A stretch of DNA of 64,000 bases from Neocallimastix lanati (nom. inval.) (taxonomy: Eukaryota > Neocallimastigomycota > Neocallimastigomycetes > Neocallimastigales > Neocallimastigaceae), in the NCBI GenBank assembly GCA_016946835.1, contig JACVTC010000011.1, positions 82,501-146,500 on the forward strand, in the 5' to 3' direction. Position 1 is the stretch's first letter; every line of letters starts with the position of its first letter. The notes beneath the pieces were generated by a model. It had not been told where the DNA came from. It made no database searches and was given only the letters and a program-made list of their open reading frames with translations. The position numbers were made by a program, and so were the translations under genes. Shown one piece after another: positions 51,708 to 64,000 of the stretch.

Positions 51708-52850
51708 AAATGTACTATTAAATTAATATATTTCAATTAAATTCTATTCTATATTCTATTTGAATATAAAGAAATATACTTTTTGAATTTTAATATAAAA
51801 AAATTCAAATCCATAAAGGATTATTTTCAAAATAGAAAAATGAAATATTATTTAATATATTATTAAATAAATATTATTTAGTTAATTCTTAATTATTAGT
51901 TATTATATAAATTCATTAAATATCATTTTATTACTATAAATATTATAAAGGTATTAATATCATATTTTTTTTGAATGTATTATTTAATAATATAATGATT
52001 ATTTCTAAAAATATATAAAAATATAAAAATAAAAATATAAAAAGAAAAAGAAAAAAAAAAAGAAAAAATAAAATAATATTCTTTTAAAATATTAAAAATA
52101 TTAAAGCTATCTAAATAAAAATTATAATTAAAAAAAATTTATTATTTACTTATTTATAGAAAAAAATACATATATATTTTAATCTAATTATAATATTTTT
52201 AATAGATGAAGTGTGTATAAAAATTTTCATTTACCAAAAATAATTTTATATCATTTTTTTTTTTTTTTTAAATAAATTACTATTAAATTAAAAATTGATA
52301 TTGTTATTTATTTATTTTAAGGTTTATAATAGTATAATTTCACTTTCATGTAATATGAAAATTAAAATTTTGTGTAACATATTTTCACATTAACATTATA
52401 TAACATATTTTTATTTTATTTTATTTTAATTAGTAATTTATTTGTTTTATTAATTTCATTATGAATTTTACTTCATTCAAAAAAATTTTTATTACTTATA
52501 CTATTTTTACTATTTTATTAATAAAAAATAGAGAATTGTTTAAATTTAAAAAAAGTTAATAATATATATGTTTAGCAATATATATAATAATATTAGAAAA
52601 ATATAGTTAAAGTATTTAGATGCCATTTAGTAAAAACCATAGCAAATAACTAGCTAATTTGATACTACTTTTGGATTATATTTAGATAGAAATAATAAGA
52701 TAGAATTCTTAAAAAAAAAATAATTATAAAGAATTTTTTGGAAAGTAATAGAATATTTATAAAGAATATTAAAGAAAGATGTAGAATTAAATTATACTAT
52801 TACTTTTTTTTTTTTTATTTATAATAAATTATATTTATTTTTAAAATAGA

Positions 52851-53304
52851 GTTTTTAATAAAAATATATATTTATATATAACATTCAAATAAAATACGTA
52901 TATATATATATTTTTTTATAAAGATTTCCATATTTATTATTTATATGAATAATTATTTCAATAAATATATATTTCATTTTTTAATTACAAATAAAACCAA
53001 TATATTTAATTGTAGCACAAAAATTATTGCTGATGTAGAATAATTTTTTTAAGAATAAAATAGAAAATATAAATTATACAATATTATTAATCATGCATCA
53101 TTAGTATTATAGATTTTTTTAATTTTTTAGAAATTCTATAATAATAATAATAATTTAATTATTAAATATTTAATTGCAATTATATATTATTTATTTTCGC
53201 CATTATATATTAACAATATTATATTATTGTAATAAAATTTCATATATATTTAATTATATAAATAAAAAATAATTACAGAATTAAATATTTAATAATTGAT
53301 TTTT

Positions 53305-53346
<42 letters not shown>

Positions 53347-55342
53347 ATAATATTTTTAAATAAACATTTGAATTAATAATATATATTTATATGAATTTTT
53401 TTTATGATTAATAGAAATATTTTTTTTTTAAACTAGGTATAAACTTTATTAATGTTTTATTAAAAAATACATGAAAGTAAAAATTGAAGAAATTTATACT
53501 GTACTATTATTAAATAATAGGAAAAACATATTAAAAAATAGTAATAAAATATTATTAATATATAGTAATATATATATATATATAAAAGAAATCTATATAC
53601 ATTAATAATTTTATATATATAATGTTTTTTTATTATTTTTATTATTATCTTATTCTAAAAATATAAATGAATTTAAGCATTCAGGATTATATGTTTAATA
53701 ATAATTAATTCAATCGTTAATAAAAACTTAAATCAAATTGTAAATTTAAGTGTAATAAGTGTTAAATATATATTATTACTCCAGAATTTTTTTTTTTTAT
53801 TTTAGTTTATTATATAAAAGTTTTATCTTATATATAAATATTAAATAATCAATAAGATAAAACAAATTTAAATTAATAATAACCATTAAAGGTAAGAAAA
53901 AAAAATTTGACATATTATTTTTAATTTATACACGGAAAAACTATATATATAATACTGAATATTAATAAAATATAACATAAATATATTGTTAAAATTTTAT
54001 TGGTTTTTTTTTTTAATTTATTATAAACATTTTTTCTTTGCTCTTCTTTGAATATAATTTTAAAATAATAATATTAATGATATATTAATTATTTTATTAT
54101 TATGTTATTTTATTATTATGCTATAAATGTTTATTAATTATTATCTATAAAAGTAAAATATATTTGAATTTGTAATATCTAAATTAATAATAAAGAATAT
54201 ATATATATATATGTAATATATACGAAAAAGTGGTTTTATTATAATCCAATGACATAATTATAGTTAATTAAAATGTTTTTTTTTTTTTTATTAAAACCAA
54301 TAATAAAAAAAAAAAAAAGGTGATAATAATTATAATGTTTAAAAAGATTATAATGGTTTTATATATTTATAATAATAAAGAATTTTTAATTATTAATATT
54401 AGTAATATCAATATTTTTCATTGTTACTTTTATTACCATATTTAGTAATTCTATATAATTATTATTAAACTACATTTATTATATATTAAAAAAGTCATTG
54501 CAAAAAACATTTAATAATATACATATATATTAACAACTTATTTGAATTTTATAAATTTTCAAAATCTAAATTTTATTTATATATTATACTATTAAAAATA
54601 AAAATGAAAATATTTTATAAAATTATTATTCATAATTATTCACAAATTTATTTGTATATACATTATAGACTAAATATTTTGTTTTCAATCTAATAAATAA
54701 TCATTAATATTAAATAAAATCTTTTTTATTGATTTCTTTTTTTTTTTTTTTTTTTATGGATTTAAATTTATTTAAACAATTATTATACAATTATTACAAA
54801 GATCTATTTTATTTTTCATTTAATAATAATTAAAATTCTTCTCTATATATTTTATTTTAAATGATATTATAAATATCTCTAAATATATAAAACGGTTTGA
54901 AATACCTTTTAATTTTTAATTTATAAACTAATTTTTAATTACATAATTCCGAACTTTTTTTTATTTAATTCAAAATAATAAATAGTATTTTGTGTTTATT
55001 GAACAAACCTCTAACAGGGATGGCTTATTTATTATATACATTTGATATTAATATACTTTTTCTCATACTTTTTTAAATGTTTTTTCCATTTATTATTATA
55101 TTATATAAATAAATATATTATAATTTATATTGTTAAGAACATGATGGAAATAATTATTAGAAGAAAAAAATAGAAAAAAAGTTTATTAATAAATGTTAAA
55201 TAATTATTAATAAGTACTTTTTATATTCAAATATTCAAATATAAAAAAGAAAAAATAAGACAATATAATATTACTAATTACAATATTAATAATATATTGT
55301 TTTAAGATAAATAATTATTACATGTTATATTTTTAATTTTAG
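52851..55342. other. AT-rich intergenic DNA
   Basis: Poly(T) tracts and AT repeats. A short GC-richer patch AACCTCTAACAGGGATGGC near 55006-55024 has no assignable role. No gene seen. Confidence 0.65.
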
Positions 55343-55350
55343 TATAAATA
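55343..55350 (+). promoter_or_regulatory. TATA box of sHSP gene 3
   Basis: AGTATAAATACTTC is shared with the promoters of the other two sHSP genes, although the surrounding sequence has diverged. It lies 225 bp before the ATG. Confidence 0.5.
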
Positions 55351-55361
55351 CTTCATTATTC

Positions 55362-55409
<48 letters not shown>

Positions 55410-55574
55410 CATTAATAAAATAAATTAAACAAAATTTATTATATAATTAACTCTCATAATAAATAAAACATAATAGTATAATAAAAAAATTTAAGCTATT
55501 CAAAAAAAAAAAAAAAAAATTATAACATAATTTTACATTTATATATTTTTTTAAAAAAAAATAAATATTTAAAA

Positions 55575-56204
55575 ATGTATTTTAATCCTTTGGAACAATT
55601 TATTGAAAATTCTTTATTTGATCTTGTAGATGGAAAGTTCTTAAATAATTTTTGGTGTGGTGATGACTTTGTTCCATTAGCAAACTTTTTTGATTATTTT
55701 GATGGAAAACAGCCTTCCAATTCATCATCATCATGTTCATGTTCATGTTTTAATCCAAGAATAAATATTACTGAAGATATTAATAATTATTATATCCATG
55801 TAGATTTGCCTGGAATGACTAAGGATCAAGTTAAAATGGAATTCAATGAAGAAAAAAGAATTTTAACCATCGCTGGAGAAAGAAAATCACCTTATGATTC
55901 CAATCAAGATGAAACTCTTCCTGATCATGCTAGTACAAGTGAAAATGCCACTAGTAGTAGTAGTAGTAGTAGTAGTAGTAATAATAATAATGAAACTACT
56001 GAAAGTTCTAAAAATGAAGAAAAAAATGAAATGAAATTTGTTTTAAGAGAAAGCAGATATGGTAAATTTTCAAGAACATTCCCAATTCCAAAAAACTGTA
56101 ATCTCAATAATATTAAAGCTAAAATGGAAAATGGATTATTAGAAATTGTTATATGTAAAAATGAATTTCCAAAAAATGAAATTCATACTATTCAAATTCA
56201 ATAA
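55575..56204 (+). CDS. Small heat-shock protein (Hsp20), diverged third copy
   Basis: 209 residues, no intron, same layout as the two upstream copies but clearly older. The start MYFNPLEQFIENSLFDLVDG matches MYFNTCEQLLENTLFDLLEA. Alpha-crystallin domain with YIHVDLPGMTKDQ and AKMENGLLEIV; C-terminal I-x-I is IQI. The loop insert lies at the same place but is Ser-rich (a run of Ser codons at about 55951-55979, then Asn) instead of Asn/Lys-rich. A short SSSSCSCSC stretch lies before the domain. Confidence 0.93.
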   Translation: MYFNPLEQFIENSLFDLVDGKFLNNFWCGDDFVPLANFFDYFDGKQPSNSSSSCSCSCFNPRINITEDINNYYIHVDLPGMTKDQVKMEFNEEKRILTIAGERKSPYDSNQDETLPDHASTSENATSSSSSSSSSNNNNETTESSKNEEKNEMKFVLRESRYGKFSRTFPIPKNCNLNNIKAKMENGLLEIVICKNEFPKNEIHTIQIQ

Positions 56205-56262
56205 ATGATTTTTTATTTTTATTTTTAAATTATAACAATATTAGTTATATATATATAAAAAT

Positions 56263-56300
<38 letters not shown>

Positions 56301-56399
56301 ATTGAAAAAAAATTAATAAAAAAATTGAATATGAAAAAAAAAAAAAAAAAAAAAAATAAAAAAAATCAATAAAAAAATGAAAAATTACAAAGAAGTAAA

Positions 56400-56452
<53 letters not shown>

Positions 56453-57067
56453 TTTCATTATTAATAATTAGTTTTCTTTAATTAAATCTTCTTTTTCAAA
56501 AAAATAAAATAAAAAAATTTTTTCAAATAATAATATTACTATTATCTTTTTAAATATATTAAAAATAATATTTATATATATATTAGTTCAAACGAAATTA
56601 AAAATAATTAAATGAAAATATTGTAAAAAATTTTAAAAAAAATTAAAATTACATAATAAAATATTAAAAAGTTTTCTAAAAGCAAAATTATATTAGTTAC
56701 TAACATATTTTATATAGAGTTATAATCTTTTATATTGATTTTTTTTTTTATTTATTATAAAATTAAATTTGGTTAATACTATTAGGATTACTGTAAATGA
56801 ATAAATAATAAAAATTTATTAGATCTAAAGTATATTATATAAATATTTGTATTTATTATTAATTAGTATTTTTATGAATGGGTAAATCTATTATTTCATA
56901 TATTTTATTAATAATATATAAAAAAATATTCAATATATAATTCAATATAATTAATATATTAACATAGATGACATATATAAAATAACTGATACTAATATTA
57001 TCAGCATTTTATGAATTATTTCTAATAATTAATGATCTTTACTTTTAATTTATGATAAAATAAAAAT

Positions 57068-57100
<33 letters not shown>

Positions 57101-57540
57101 TTATTCTTTTAATAATAATAATAAAAAAAAAATAAATAAATTATATATAAATATATATATATATATTATACTAATTAATCTTTATAATTATAATTTCTTA
57201 TTAAAATATAATAAACTAATATGAAATGAAATTCTTTTTTTTTTTTTTTCAATTAATATTACCAAAATATTTAAAAAAAATGTTTAAACCAAATTGTATA
57301 TAATTATTATAAATAATTGCTAATATGGATAAATTCAATAATTTTTGTATATCTTTTATTTGAATTCAATTTCATATTTATAGAATAAAAATACAAATAT
57401 ATAATGTTTAAAAAATATTATTATTTTAAATTAATAATTCTAAATAAATACTAATAATAAATAGAATGATTAAATTAATAATTATTTATATTAATTGTTT
57501 AATAAATTTTTAACATATTTAATTTTTTTTTTTTTTTTAT
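56205..57540. other. AT-rich intergenic DNA
   Basis: Poly(A) runs at 56262-56298, an (AAT)n tract at 56404-56451, poly(T) at 57068-57096. No gene seen. Confidence 0.65.
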
Positions 57541-58880
57541 ATTAGAAATATAGTAATACAAAATACAATTAGGGAATCAAAAAATGAGATGACCTTTGGA
57601 ATTAGTACATGCTCTATACTTCTTACTAAACCAAAGAACTTTATACCTTTAAGGTATTATAAAAATCCTAAATTTAAACTTGGTATGAACCATCTATCAA
57701 GCACAAATCAATATACAACATACTTTAGAATACTTTTCAATAAATCATTGAATTTAGAGTCTATTATTGCTAAGATGAACAGTAAAATAAATTATACGAA
57801 TAACTCTTTCTTTATATTTTTATATAATAAAAACTTACCTTTCTACTTTAAACTTGTATTCTAGTTTCCTTTGTCTTTAGTTCAGTTCTTTATTATGCAC
57901 CTTTACTTTAATCTTATAAAAAGAACACTGAAAAAGCTCAAATTACTTTTAATTGAGGTTTGTTTTTGAGTTTTGGGCTTAAAAAATAAGGCTTCTAAAA
58001 CCACTTTTTATATGTTTAAGGAACTATTTAAACCTCACATAGCTAATTTTTATGCAAAGGCGATGATTCGATACTTTAAAAAAAGTGAAAAAAAGTCTTC
58101 TTGTATTATTTCACATTTCGTCAAAAATATATCAATACTTTCATATTATTTATGGATAAAAAAAAACATGTAGATTAACAATACACAAAAATAATAATAA
58201 ATATTGTGGAGAAATATGGAAGTTTTACTGGGAAAATATTCATTATACAAGTACTCCTGGGATTAGATCAATTAAAAATAAGAAGTCTAAATTTGATTTT
58301 AAGAAATTTATATAACATCTATCCCTAAACTATTCACATTTTTCATTGGAATTTTTTTTTATTTTTTTTTTATTTTATTTTATTTTATTTTATTTTTTTT
58401 TTGGATTGGACTAATTAAATGCGGATTCAAATTTGATGCGAAACCTTATGTAAAAAGGAAACTTGTATCAGAAGATTGCCTAGCATGCCAACATGTTATC
58501 CTTGTTATGGTGAAGGCAATGACATTCCTAGTTTTATATATTTTTATATCTTATGTTTGAAGAATTTAGGCAAAAGCTCATTAAATATGTTGATGAAATT
58601 TTTATTAATCTTTTTCTGATTGTTCATGAGAAATTATTGAACATTCCTAATGACAAAGAGGAAGATTTTAATGATTATATTATTTTTGGGAACAATGTCT
58701 CTTTCTTGGCAAAAATTCAGCACATGAAATCTTAAATATCGGTTCGGGGAAAGAAATCGTTTTATTAATAATATCTTTCAATTAAGATCAGGCAAGGAAA
58801 AAATTTTAATACAGATTTGAATGATGATTTTTATCCACATGGAGTTATCATCTTTTATTGGAAAAAGTTTAAGTCCATTT
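57541..58880 (+). pseudogene. Decayed coding relic, family not recognised
   Basis: A stretch of coding-like composition in an otherwise almost pure AT context, with several open pieces (for example around 57589-57864, 57973-58173 and 58553-58735) containing protein-like strings such as KNKASKTTFYMFKELFKPH. It is broken several times and carries an internal poly(T)/(TTTTA)n tract near 58349-58402. Part of it recurs at 46980-47020, so it derives from a repeated sequence. A transposable-element origin is likely, but no diagnostic motif was recognised. Confidence 0.5.
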
Positions 58881-61236
58881 CGTCCTTGAAACACATAATG
58901 TAGTTTTTTAATATTAATGAAAAAAATTTTATGTATTATATTTTCATGTATTTTTTTTTTTTTTTTTTTTTTATTTTAATAAATATATTATTAAATAAAG
59001 TTTATTAGTATATAAAAAAAAAATACAAAATAAAATTATATAATAAGAAAAAAATAAAATTTAGAATTTTCCATAACAACTAAAAACAAACAATTTATGG
59101 ATAAAATGATTATTTCGTTTTTCGAATTTTAAAAAATTAGCACAATCAAGTAATTATAAAGTACAAAATAAAATGTTGATATTTACAAATATACATATAT
59201 TTAATTAATACCTAATATATCAATGCATAATCAATATCTACTTTACTCAAATTTTTTGTTTTGTTATTTTTACCATAATTATTTCTACTGAATAACACAG
59301 AAATGGGCTAAAAGGAAACATAATATAAAAGAAGAACTTCACCCAAATAATAATTTAATGTTAAAATAAATAAATAAATAAATAAAATTATATATAATAA
59401 TAACAACAACAACAACAACAACAATAATAATAATAATAAAAAGAAGCAAAATAAAATAAAATGGCAATTAAATCATTCCTACATTAATTTATATATATGT
59501 AACTGCAACTCTATTTTAAAAAATAATTAATAATTAAAATAACATATTTATATATAATTTAATAATAATAATAATTAAAAATTATGTTATAAAACTCATA
59601 AAAGTAATATATTAAAGTGTATATTTACTATAATAAAAATAATTCTTTCTAAATAAACAATAAATAGTAAAGTACTTTTTTTTAATTCAATTCTATATAA
59701 TTAGAAATGACTTTAGTTTTAATAGATAAATATTTCTGAATATATTATTATTAACAATTATTTTTTTTGTCGATATTATTATGATAAAAAAAAAATAAAT
59801 AAATAAACTAATAAATAAAAAAACATATTATCTATATAAATATAAATGTATTAATTTTATTAAATGCTTTAGATGATATTTAAATATTAATGTAATTTTG
59901 TGTATTTTTAATATTCTTTTATTATTAATGTTGTTGTTATAATATTATTTATATTATAATTATTTATATTATATGAAAGACTTTCAATATCACCTTATTT
60001 TATTTTTTTTTTATTTAATTAATAAAGCATATCTATTAAATTATTCATCTAAATGGACTTTAATATATTCAATAAAGGTATTTCTTTTTTAATCTAAATA
60101 AAAAAAAATTATATTATATAGATAGGAACCATTTTAGTGTAAATATAATAAAATATATTTTTTATAATATAATATTGATGCTATAATATAAAAAAATCAT
60201 TGAAAATAGATATGTCATCAGAATGATTTGGTTTATTTTATTAACTAAAATTTAAAAAAAAAAAATACATATATATATATATAATTAATTTTATACAATG
60301 GATTAATCACTTGAACAAATTTGTTCATTATTAATAATTAAAATTTTATTGGTCACCAAAAAAAAAAAAAATTATTTAATTATTAAATTATTATTAATTA
60401 TTAATTATTATTGGCTAAATAATTAATAATAGTCTTCCATATTTATTTATCTATTTATTTATTTATTTATCTATTTACTTATTTACTTATTTATTTATTT
60501 ATTTTTATTTATCTATTTATTTATTTATCAAAACATAAATAGTTAAATTAATTTTTTTTTTTTTAAAAAATTTTTTTTTTTTAAAATAAATATATTTAAT
60601 CAAATTAAATAATATATTATTGCATATATTAAATCATAATAATTAATTAAAAAAAAAAATAAATGAATAAAATAAAAAATACTGAAATTTGATTTTCATT
60701 GATAAAAGATCAATTAAATAACATATAAAGTAATATTAAAAAATACTTTTTTTTTATTTTAAATATTAAATATTTTAGAAAAAATATACCATATTATACG
60801 TTATTCATAATCATTATTCATATATTCTTTTAATAATATAACTTTATTATTATCAGTTGTAAAAATGTATAAATATAATAAATGTGAATCTTTTTTTTTT
60901 TTTTAAAAAAAAATATATACATATATTTATATATATTATATTCAGATTTTTTAAATTTTAAACTTTTTTATTACATTAAAATATAAAAATTTTTAATTTT
61001 GTATAGAACAATTATTAATTTTAATTTTATATAATTTCAGGATACCATATTACTACTGTATAGCTATTATTAATATTTATTTTAAAATTTTTTTTATTTA
61101 GTCCCTAAAAAAAGGATACAAATTTGTTTAAAAAAAATCTCAAGAAGCAGAAAAAAATAAAAATAAAAAAACTACTAATAGAATATTTTTTATTTTTGTT
61201 GGAGTTAAACTATATAGATATAAAGAAATTCTCATA
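58881..61236. other. AT-rich intergenic DNA
   Basis: (AAC)n/(AAT)n at 59399-59437 and (TTTA/TCTA)n at 60440-60530. The 5' leader of the 61237 gene probably starts after about 61100. No gene seen. Confidence 0.65.
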
Positions 61237-62169
61237 ATGACAGAGGAAAATATTTTAAATAGATTCTCAGAAAATACAGGAACATGTTATGGAAAAAACT
61301 TTAAAAATGTACCATATGGTTTCTTTAGTCAATTTCAAGATTCATTTTTCTATGCAAATGTAATACAATTTATAGTTGTTACTTTCTTATATTTAAATGT
61401 AGGTAATGGTAAATATTGGCATCTCTTATTAATTGCATCATTAGCTGGTTTTCTTGGTGGTTTATTGGAAAATGGAACAGTAGCATTTATTTGTCAAAGT
61501 GGTAATAAAAATGAATATTCATTGGTTATTCCTTTCATTATAGATGAAATATTTTGGACAACCTGTCAATATTCTGTACCTTTTTTAAATTTAATTAAAA
61601 TGAAGGCTTTCGCAAAGGGAAAACTTGCAAATATTGCAAGATACAGTATTATTGGATTATTTATTCCTTATTTATTCTTTAGGCTTTTCATTGGATATGA
61701 AAGAATGATAAAAGGTTATTTAGTAGATGAAAAAATCAGTTCTCTTCATGGCTACGCTTTTGGAGTTTTAGCTATTGCTGATTTTATCTGTACTTTGTCA
61801 ATTCTTTATTTTGTAAAAAAACATAATAGTGAATTGACCTACAGTACATCTAATATATCTGATTATATTAAAAATTCAGGTTATACAACTTTAATTGCAG
61901 TTGATATTGTTGGTTTCTGCCTTTCTATTTTTGATATTATCACAAATTCAGGAATAATTGATGATTATATACCATCAACAATCACAATTCCATTTCAGTG
62001 TTTAATGTCAAATTTTATATTGATTTTAGCTGTGGATGCTTTGATTTTTAAATATAGTGGAAGTAATTCTAATGTAAATAGTCATTCATACAATTATAAA
62101 AACAATACTAAAAATTTAAATGAAGAAACAATTTCAAATACTTCTAATAGTATTGTTGTGTATTGCTAA
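61237..62169 (+). CDS. Seven-transmembrane protein of unknown family, 310 residues
   Basis: Single exon. Seven hydrophobic segments at about residues 38-53, 61-86, 97-117, 134-154, 170-193, 216-236 and 248-271, then a roughly 40-residue polar Asn/Ser-rich tail that would be cytoplasmic in a receptor-like topology. Charged and aromatic residues sit within helices (WHLLLIASLAGFLGGLLENG, VIPFIIDEIFWTT). There is no signal peptide and no motif of class A or class C GPCRs or microbial rhodopsins that I can recognise; no retinal-type lysine context in helix 7 (CLMSNFILILAVDALIF). It could be a fungal 7TM receptor-like or transport protein. Confidence 0.85.
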   Translation: MTEENILNRFSENTGTCYGKNFKNVPYGFFSQFQDSFFYANVIQFIVVTFLYLNVGNGKYWHLLLIASLAGFLGGLLENGTVAFICQSGNKNEYSLVIPFIIDEIFWTTCQYSVPFLNLIKMKAFAKGKLANIARYSIIGLFIPYLFFRLFIGYERMIKGYLVDEKISSLHGYAFGVLAIADFICTLSILYFVKKHNSELTYSTSNISDYIKNSGYTTLIAVDIVGFCLSIFDIITNSGIIDDYIPSTITIPFQCLMSNFILILAVDALIFKYSGSNSNVNSHSYNYKNNTKNLNEETISNTSNSIVVYC

Positions 62170-63638
62170 TTTTGATATCAATATATATATATATATGCAT
62201 AGTTTCATTAATTTGTTAATGAAAAAGAATAAAATTAATTAAGATTAATAGAATAAAAATAATAATTATATATTATTATTTTTATTATATAGTAATATAT
62301 AATATTACTATTAAAAAAAAAAAAAAAAAAAAGAAAAAAGTAAATTAAGTAGTTTTATAAATTATTATAAATATACAAATAATAAATAGATAGAGATAAG
62401 AAATTTCATATTAATAGAATAAATAAGCATATTTAACATTATTTTTTACCATTAGCAAATAAAATATTCTAATAATTCGTTTTACAATTAGACTTTTTAT
62501 TATTTTAAAAAACAAAATTTAATATAATGTAATTCAAATAAAATTTAATGTATTTTTTTTTTCTTTATAAATATTTATTTAATTATAAAAAGAACTTATG
62601 AATTCATCAATTTGTTAAGTTTAGATGTTATAAAAGATGTGGTAATTTTTTTTTTTATCCATAATCTAAATTGTTTAATAAATAATTGAAGTAAATAAAA
62701 TTATTTTAAAAAAATAATTGTTTTTACATAATATTAAGTAAATAAATTCATATAATTTATTTATTTTATGTACTGATTAAAGTTTTTCATATGACTATTT
62801 CAAGAGTTTTATAATTATATATGCATATATAAACTCATATATACTTTCCTTTTAAAGAAACATTCTTTTAGCAAGTAAAAAGAATAAAATTAAAAAAAAA
62901 AAATAATAATAATAAAAAATAAAAAATAAAAATAAAAAAAACGTGTTTTTTTTTATTTTTTTCAAAATATGAAAATATTTATAATTAAAGTTTAAAAAAA
63001 TTATAAAAATAAAATAAATAAAATAAAAAAAAAAAATAAAAAAAAAAATATAAAAAAATAAAATAAATAAAAAAGGATAATATTTCAAAATTTTTAATTT
63101 GTATATAAATATAAAACTTTATTTATATCTTTGAAAAAAACAAGGAAGGAATATAAATTTTCATTGTTTTCAAAATTTATCAAGATTTTAAATTTTTAAG
63201 ACCAAATGGTCTATAAACCGTTAAGGTAGATTGTTTAGTATATAATTTAAATTTTTAAAATATATACACTAATTTCTATATGGATTAATGTAAAAAAATA
63301 TATATAATTTAGTATTTTATATTGTTTATGTAATTTATTTCATTATTGTAGTTAAGTAATGTATTTCTAATGGTTTTTACATATATATATATATTATCCT
63401 TGCCACCTTTAACATGATCAAATTTTTTATTTTTTTTTATTAGCTTTTATTTTTATTTTATTTTATTTTATTTTATTTTATTTTATTTTATTTTATTTTT
63501 TAATTTTATTTACATTTATTTGCTATGAAATTATTAATTTTATTAAATTGTTAATTTTCTTTTATTAATATGTATTAATAAATAATACTTAATTAATAAA
63601 AATTAATACTTTTATTTAAATTTTATCATAGATTTTGT
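62170..63638. other. AT-rich intergenic DNA between convergent genes
   Basis: Poly(A)/(TTTTA)n tracts. A small perfect hairpin AGACCAAATGGTCT lies at 63199-63212. No gene seen. Confidence 0.65.
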
Positions 63639-64000
63639 TTAATTAATCAAGGTAACTTCTAATTTTCTATCGTTATCATTAACAGGTTCCCATGGTCTTC
63701 TGTATGTAAACTTAATTGATGGCAAATTATTAGTAACTTTACTTGCCTTAAATTGAAAATCGAAAATGCCACCGCCACCAACCATACCTTTTGGATTATG
63801 TGATATGTATGAACCACTCTTATTTTCACCTAAATTAAGTGGTATAATGCCAGCGTTAGCTATTTCTTCATCATTAATTAAAAACCATGAATATCCTGTA
63901 GTTGGATTACCTTTTAATTTAATACTAAATAATTCACCTTCATTTATTTTAATTTCTCCTTGTGAAGCATTTTGTGGTAATATGACTTCATTACTAATTT
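63639..64000 (-). CDS. Chagasin-type cysteine protease inhibitor (I42), 3' part, runs off the right edge
   Basis: Proteins of this family block papain-like (C1) cysteine peptidases with three loops. The 120 codons present cover nearly a whole domain: L4-like loop NPTTGYSW (family NPTTGY/F), the Gly-rich L2-like loop GMVGGGGIF, and the L6-like YRRPWEP, followed by KLEVTLIN and TAA. All three inhibitory loops are present in family order. The N-terminus, and any signal peptide or fused module, lies beyond the window. The family is common in bacteria and protozoa and rare in fungi, so acquisition by transfer is plausible but inferred. Confidence 0.9.
   Translation of the reverse strand, partial: ISNEVILPQNASQGEIKINEGELFSIKLKGNPTTGYSWFLINDEEIANAGIIPLNLGENKSGSYISHNPKGMVGGGGIFDFQFKASKVTNNLPSIKFTYRRPWEPVNDNDRKLEVTLIN

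Larger units (their letters stand above)
50423..52850. repeat. Unit 2 of the tandem sHSP duplication
   Basis: Counterpart of 47217-49480. It carries its own small AT indels, for example a roughly 60-bp block near 52140-52200 absent from unit 1. Confidence 0.8.

Overview
The window is a eukaryotic nuclear segment with extremely AT-rich intergenic DNA: homopolymer runs, (TA)n, (TTA)n and (TAAA)n tracts. It carries short spliceosomal introns (GTAAGT/GTAAAT...AG), asparagine-rich proteins, and fungal-type housekeeping genes: a Rho1-type GTPase, an Osh3-like GOLD-PH-FFAT-ORD oxysterol-binding protein and a NudE dynein regulator. It also has intronless genes of bacterial character: a CysK-type cysteine synthase and a chagasin-type (I42) protease inhibitor. 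This mix best fits an anaerobic gut fungus (Neocallimastigomycota). That assignment is inference; a Dictyostelium-like amoeba was considered, but the Rho1 and Osh3 architectures argue for a fungus.

Layout. At 1-468 (-) is the 5' half of a cysteine synthase. From 1.7 to 5.1 kb lies a repeat-rich block: a possible MITE, a 1.4-kb non-autonomous LTR element with a 5-bp target duplication, and SINE-like GC islands. A lone terminal exon sits near 6.0 kb. At 7.3-12.1 kb (-) is the 16-exon Osh3-like gene, and at 13.1 kb a solo LTR of the same family as the 2.4-kb element. NudE follows at 15.35-17.83 kb (+) with two possible 3' ends, and Rho1 at 24.67-25.57 kb (+). A TPR-like acidic protein (possibly ETT1/NRO1-like) is at 28.0-30.9 kb (-). 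From 33 to 37.7 kb come a small structured island, a 49-bp minisatellite, two SINE-like insertions and a 7-mer satellite. A single-exon 1778-codon Asn/Ser/Lys-rich protein occupies 39.99-45.32 kb (+). Three small heat-shock protein genes follow at 47.8, 51.1 and 55.6 kb (+). The first two lie in a roughly 2.3-kb tandem duplication, and a poly(A)-tailed SINE-like element sits between the two units. At 57.5-58.9 kb is a decayed coding relic, at 61.2 kb a seven-TM protein gene, and at 63.64-64.0 kb (-) the 3' part of a chagasin-like inhibitor gene.

The most interesting signals are two RNA-level ones. First, the LTR mini-element at 2394-3796 carries an array of six hairpins: the loop sequence is conserved while the stems change in a compensatory way. 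Second, there is a modular family of SINE-like, structured, GC-rich retroposons at 4353-4786, 4917-5034, 35882-36191, 36338-36723 and 49654-50200. Four of the five have 12-14 bp target-site duplications, two have poly(A) tails, and they share head and 3' modules in different combinations. All similarity statements are by eye; nothing was computed or searched.
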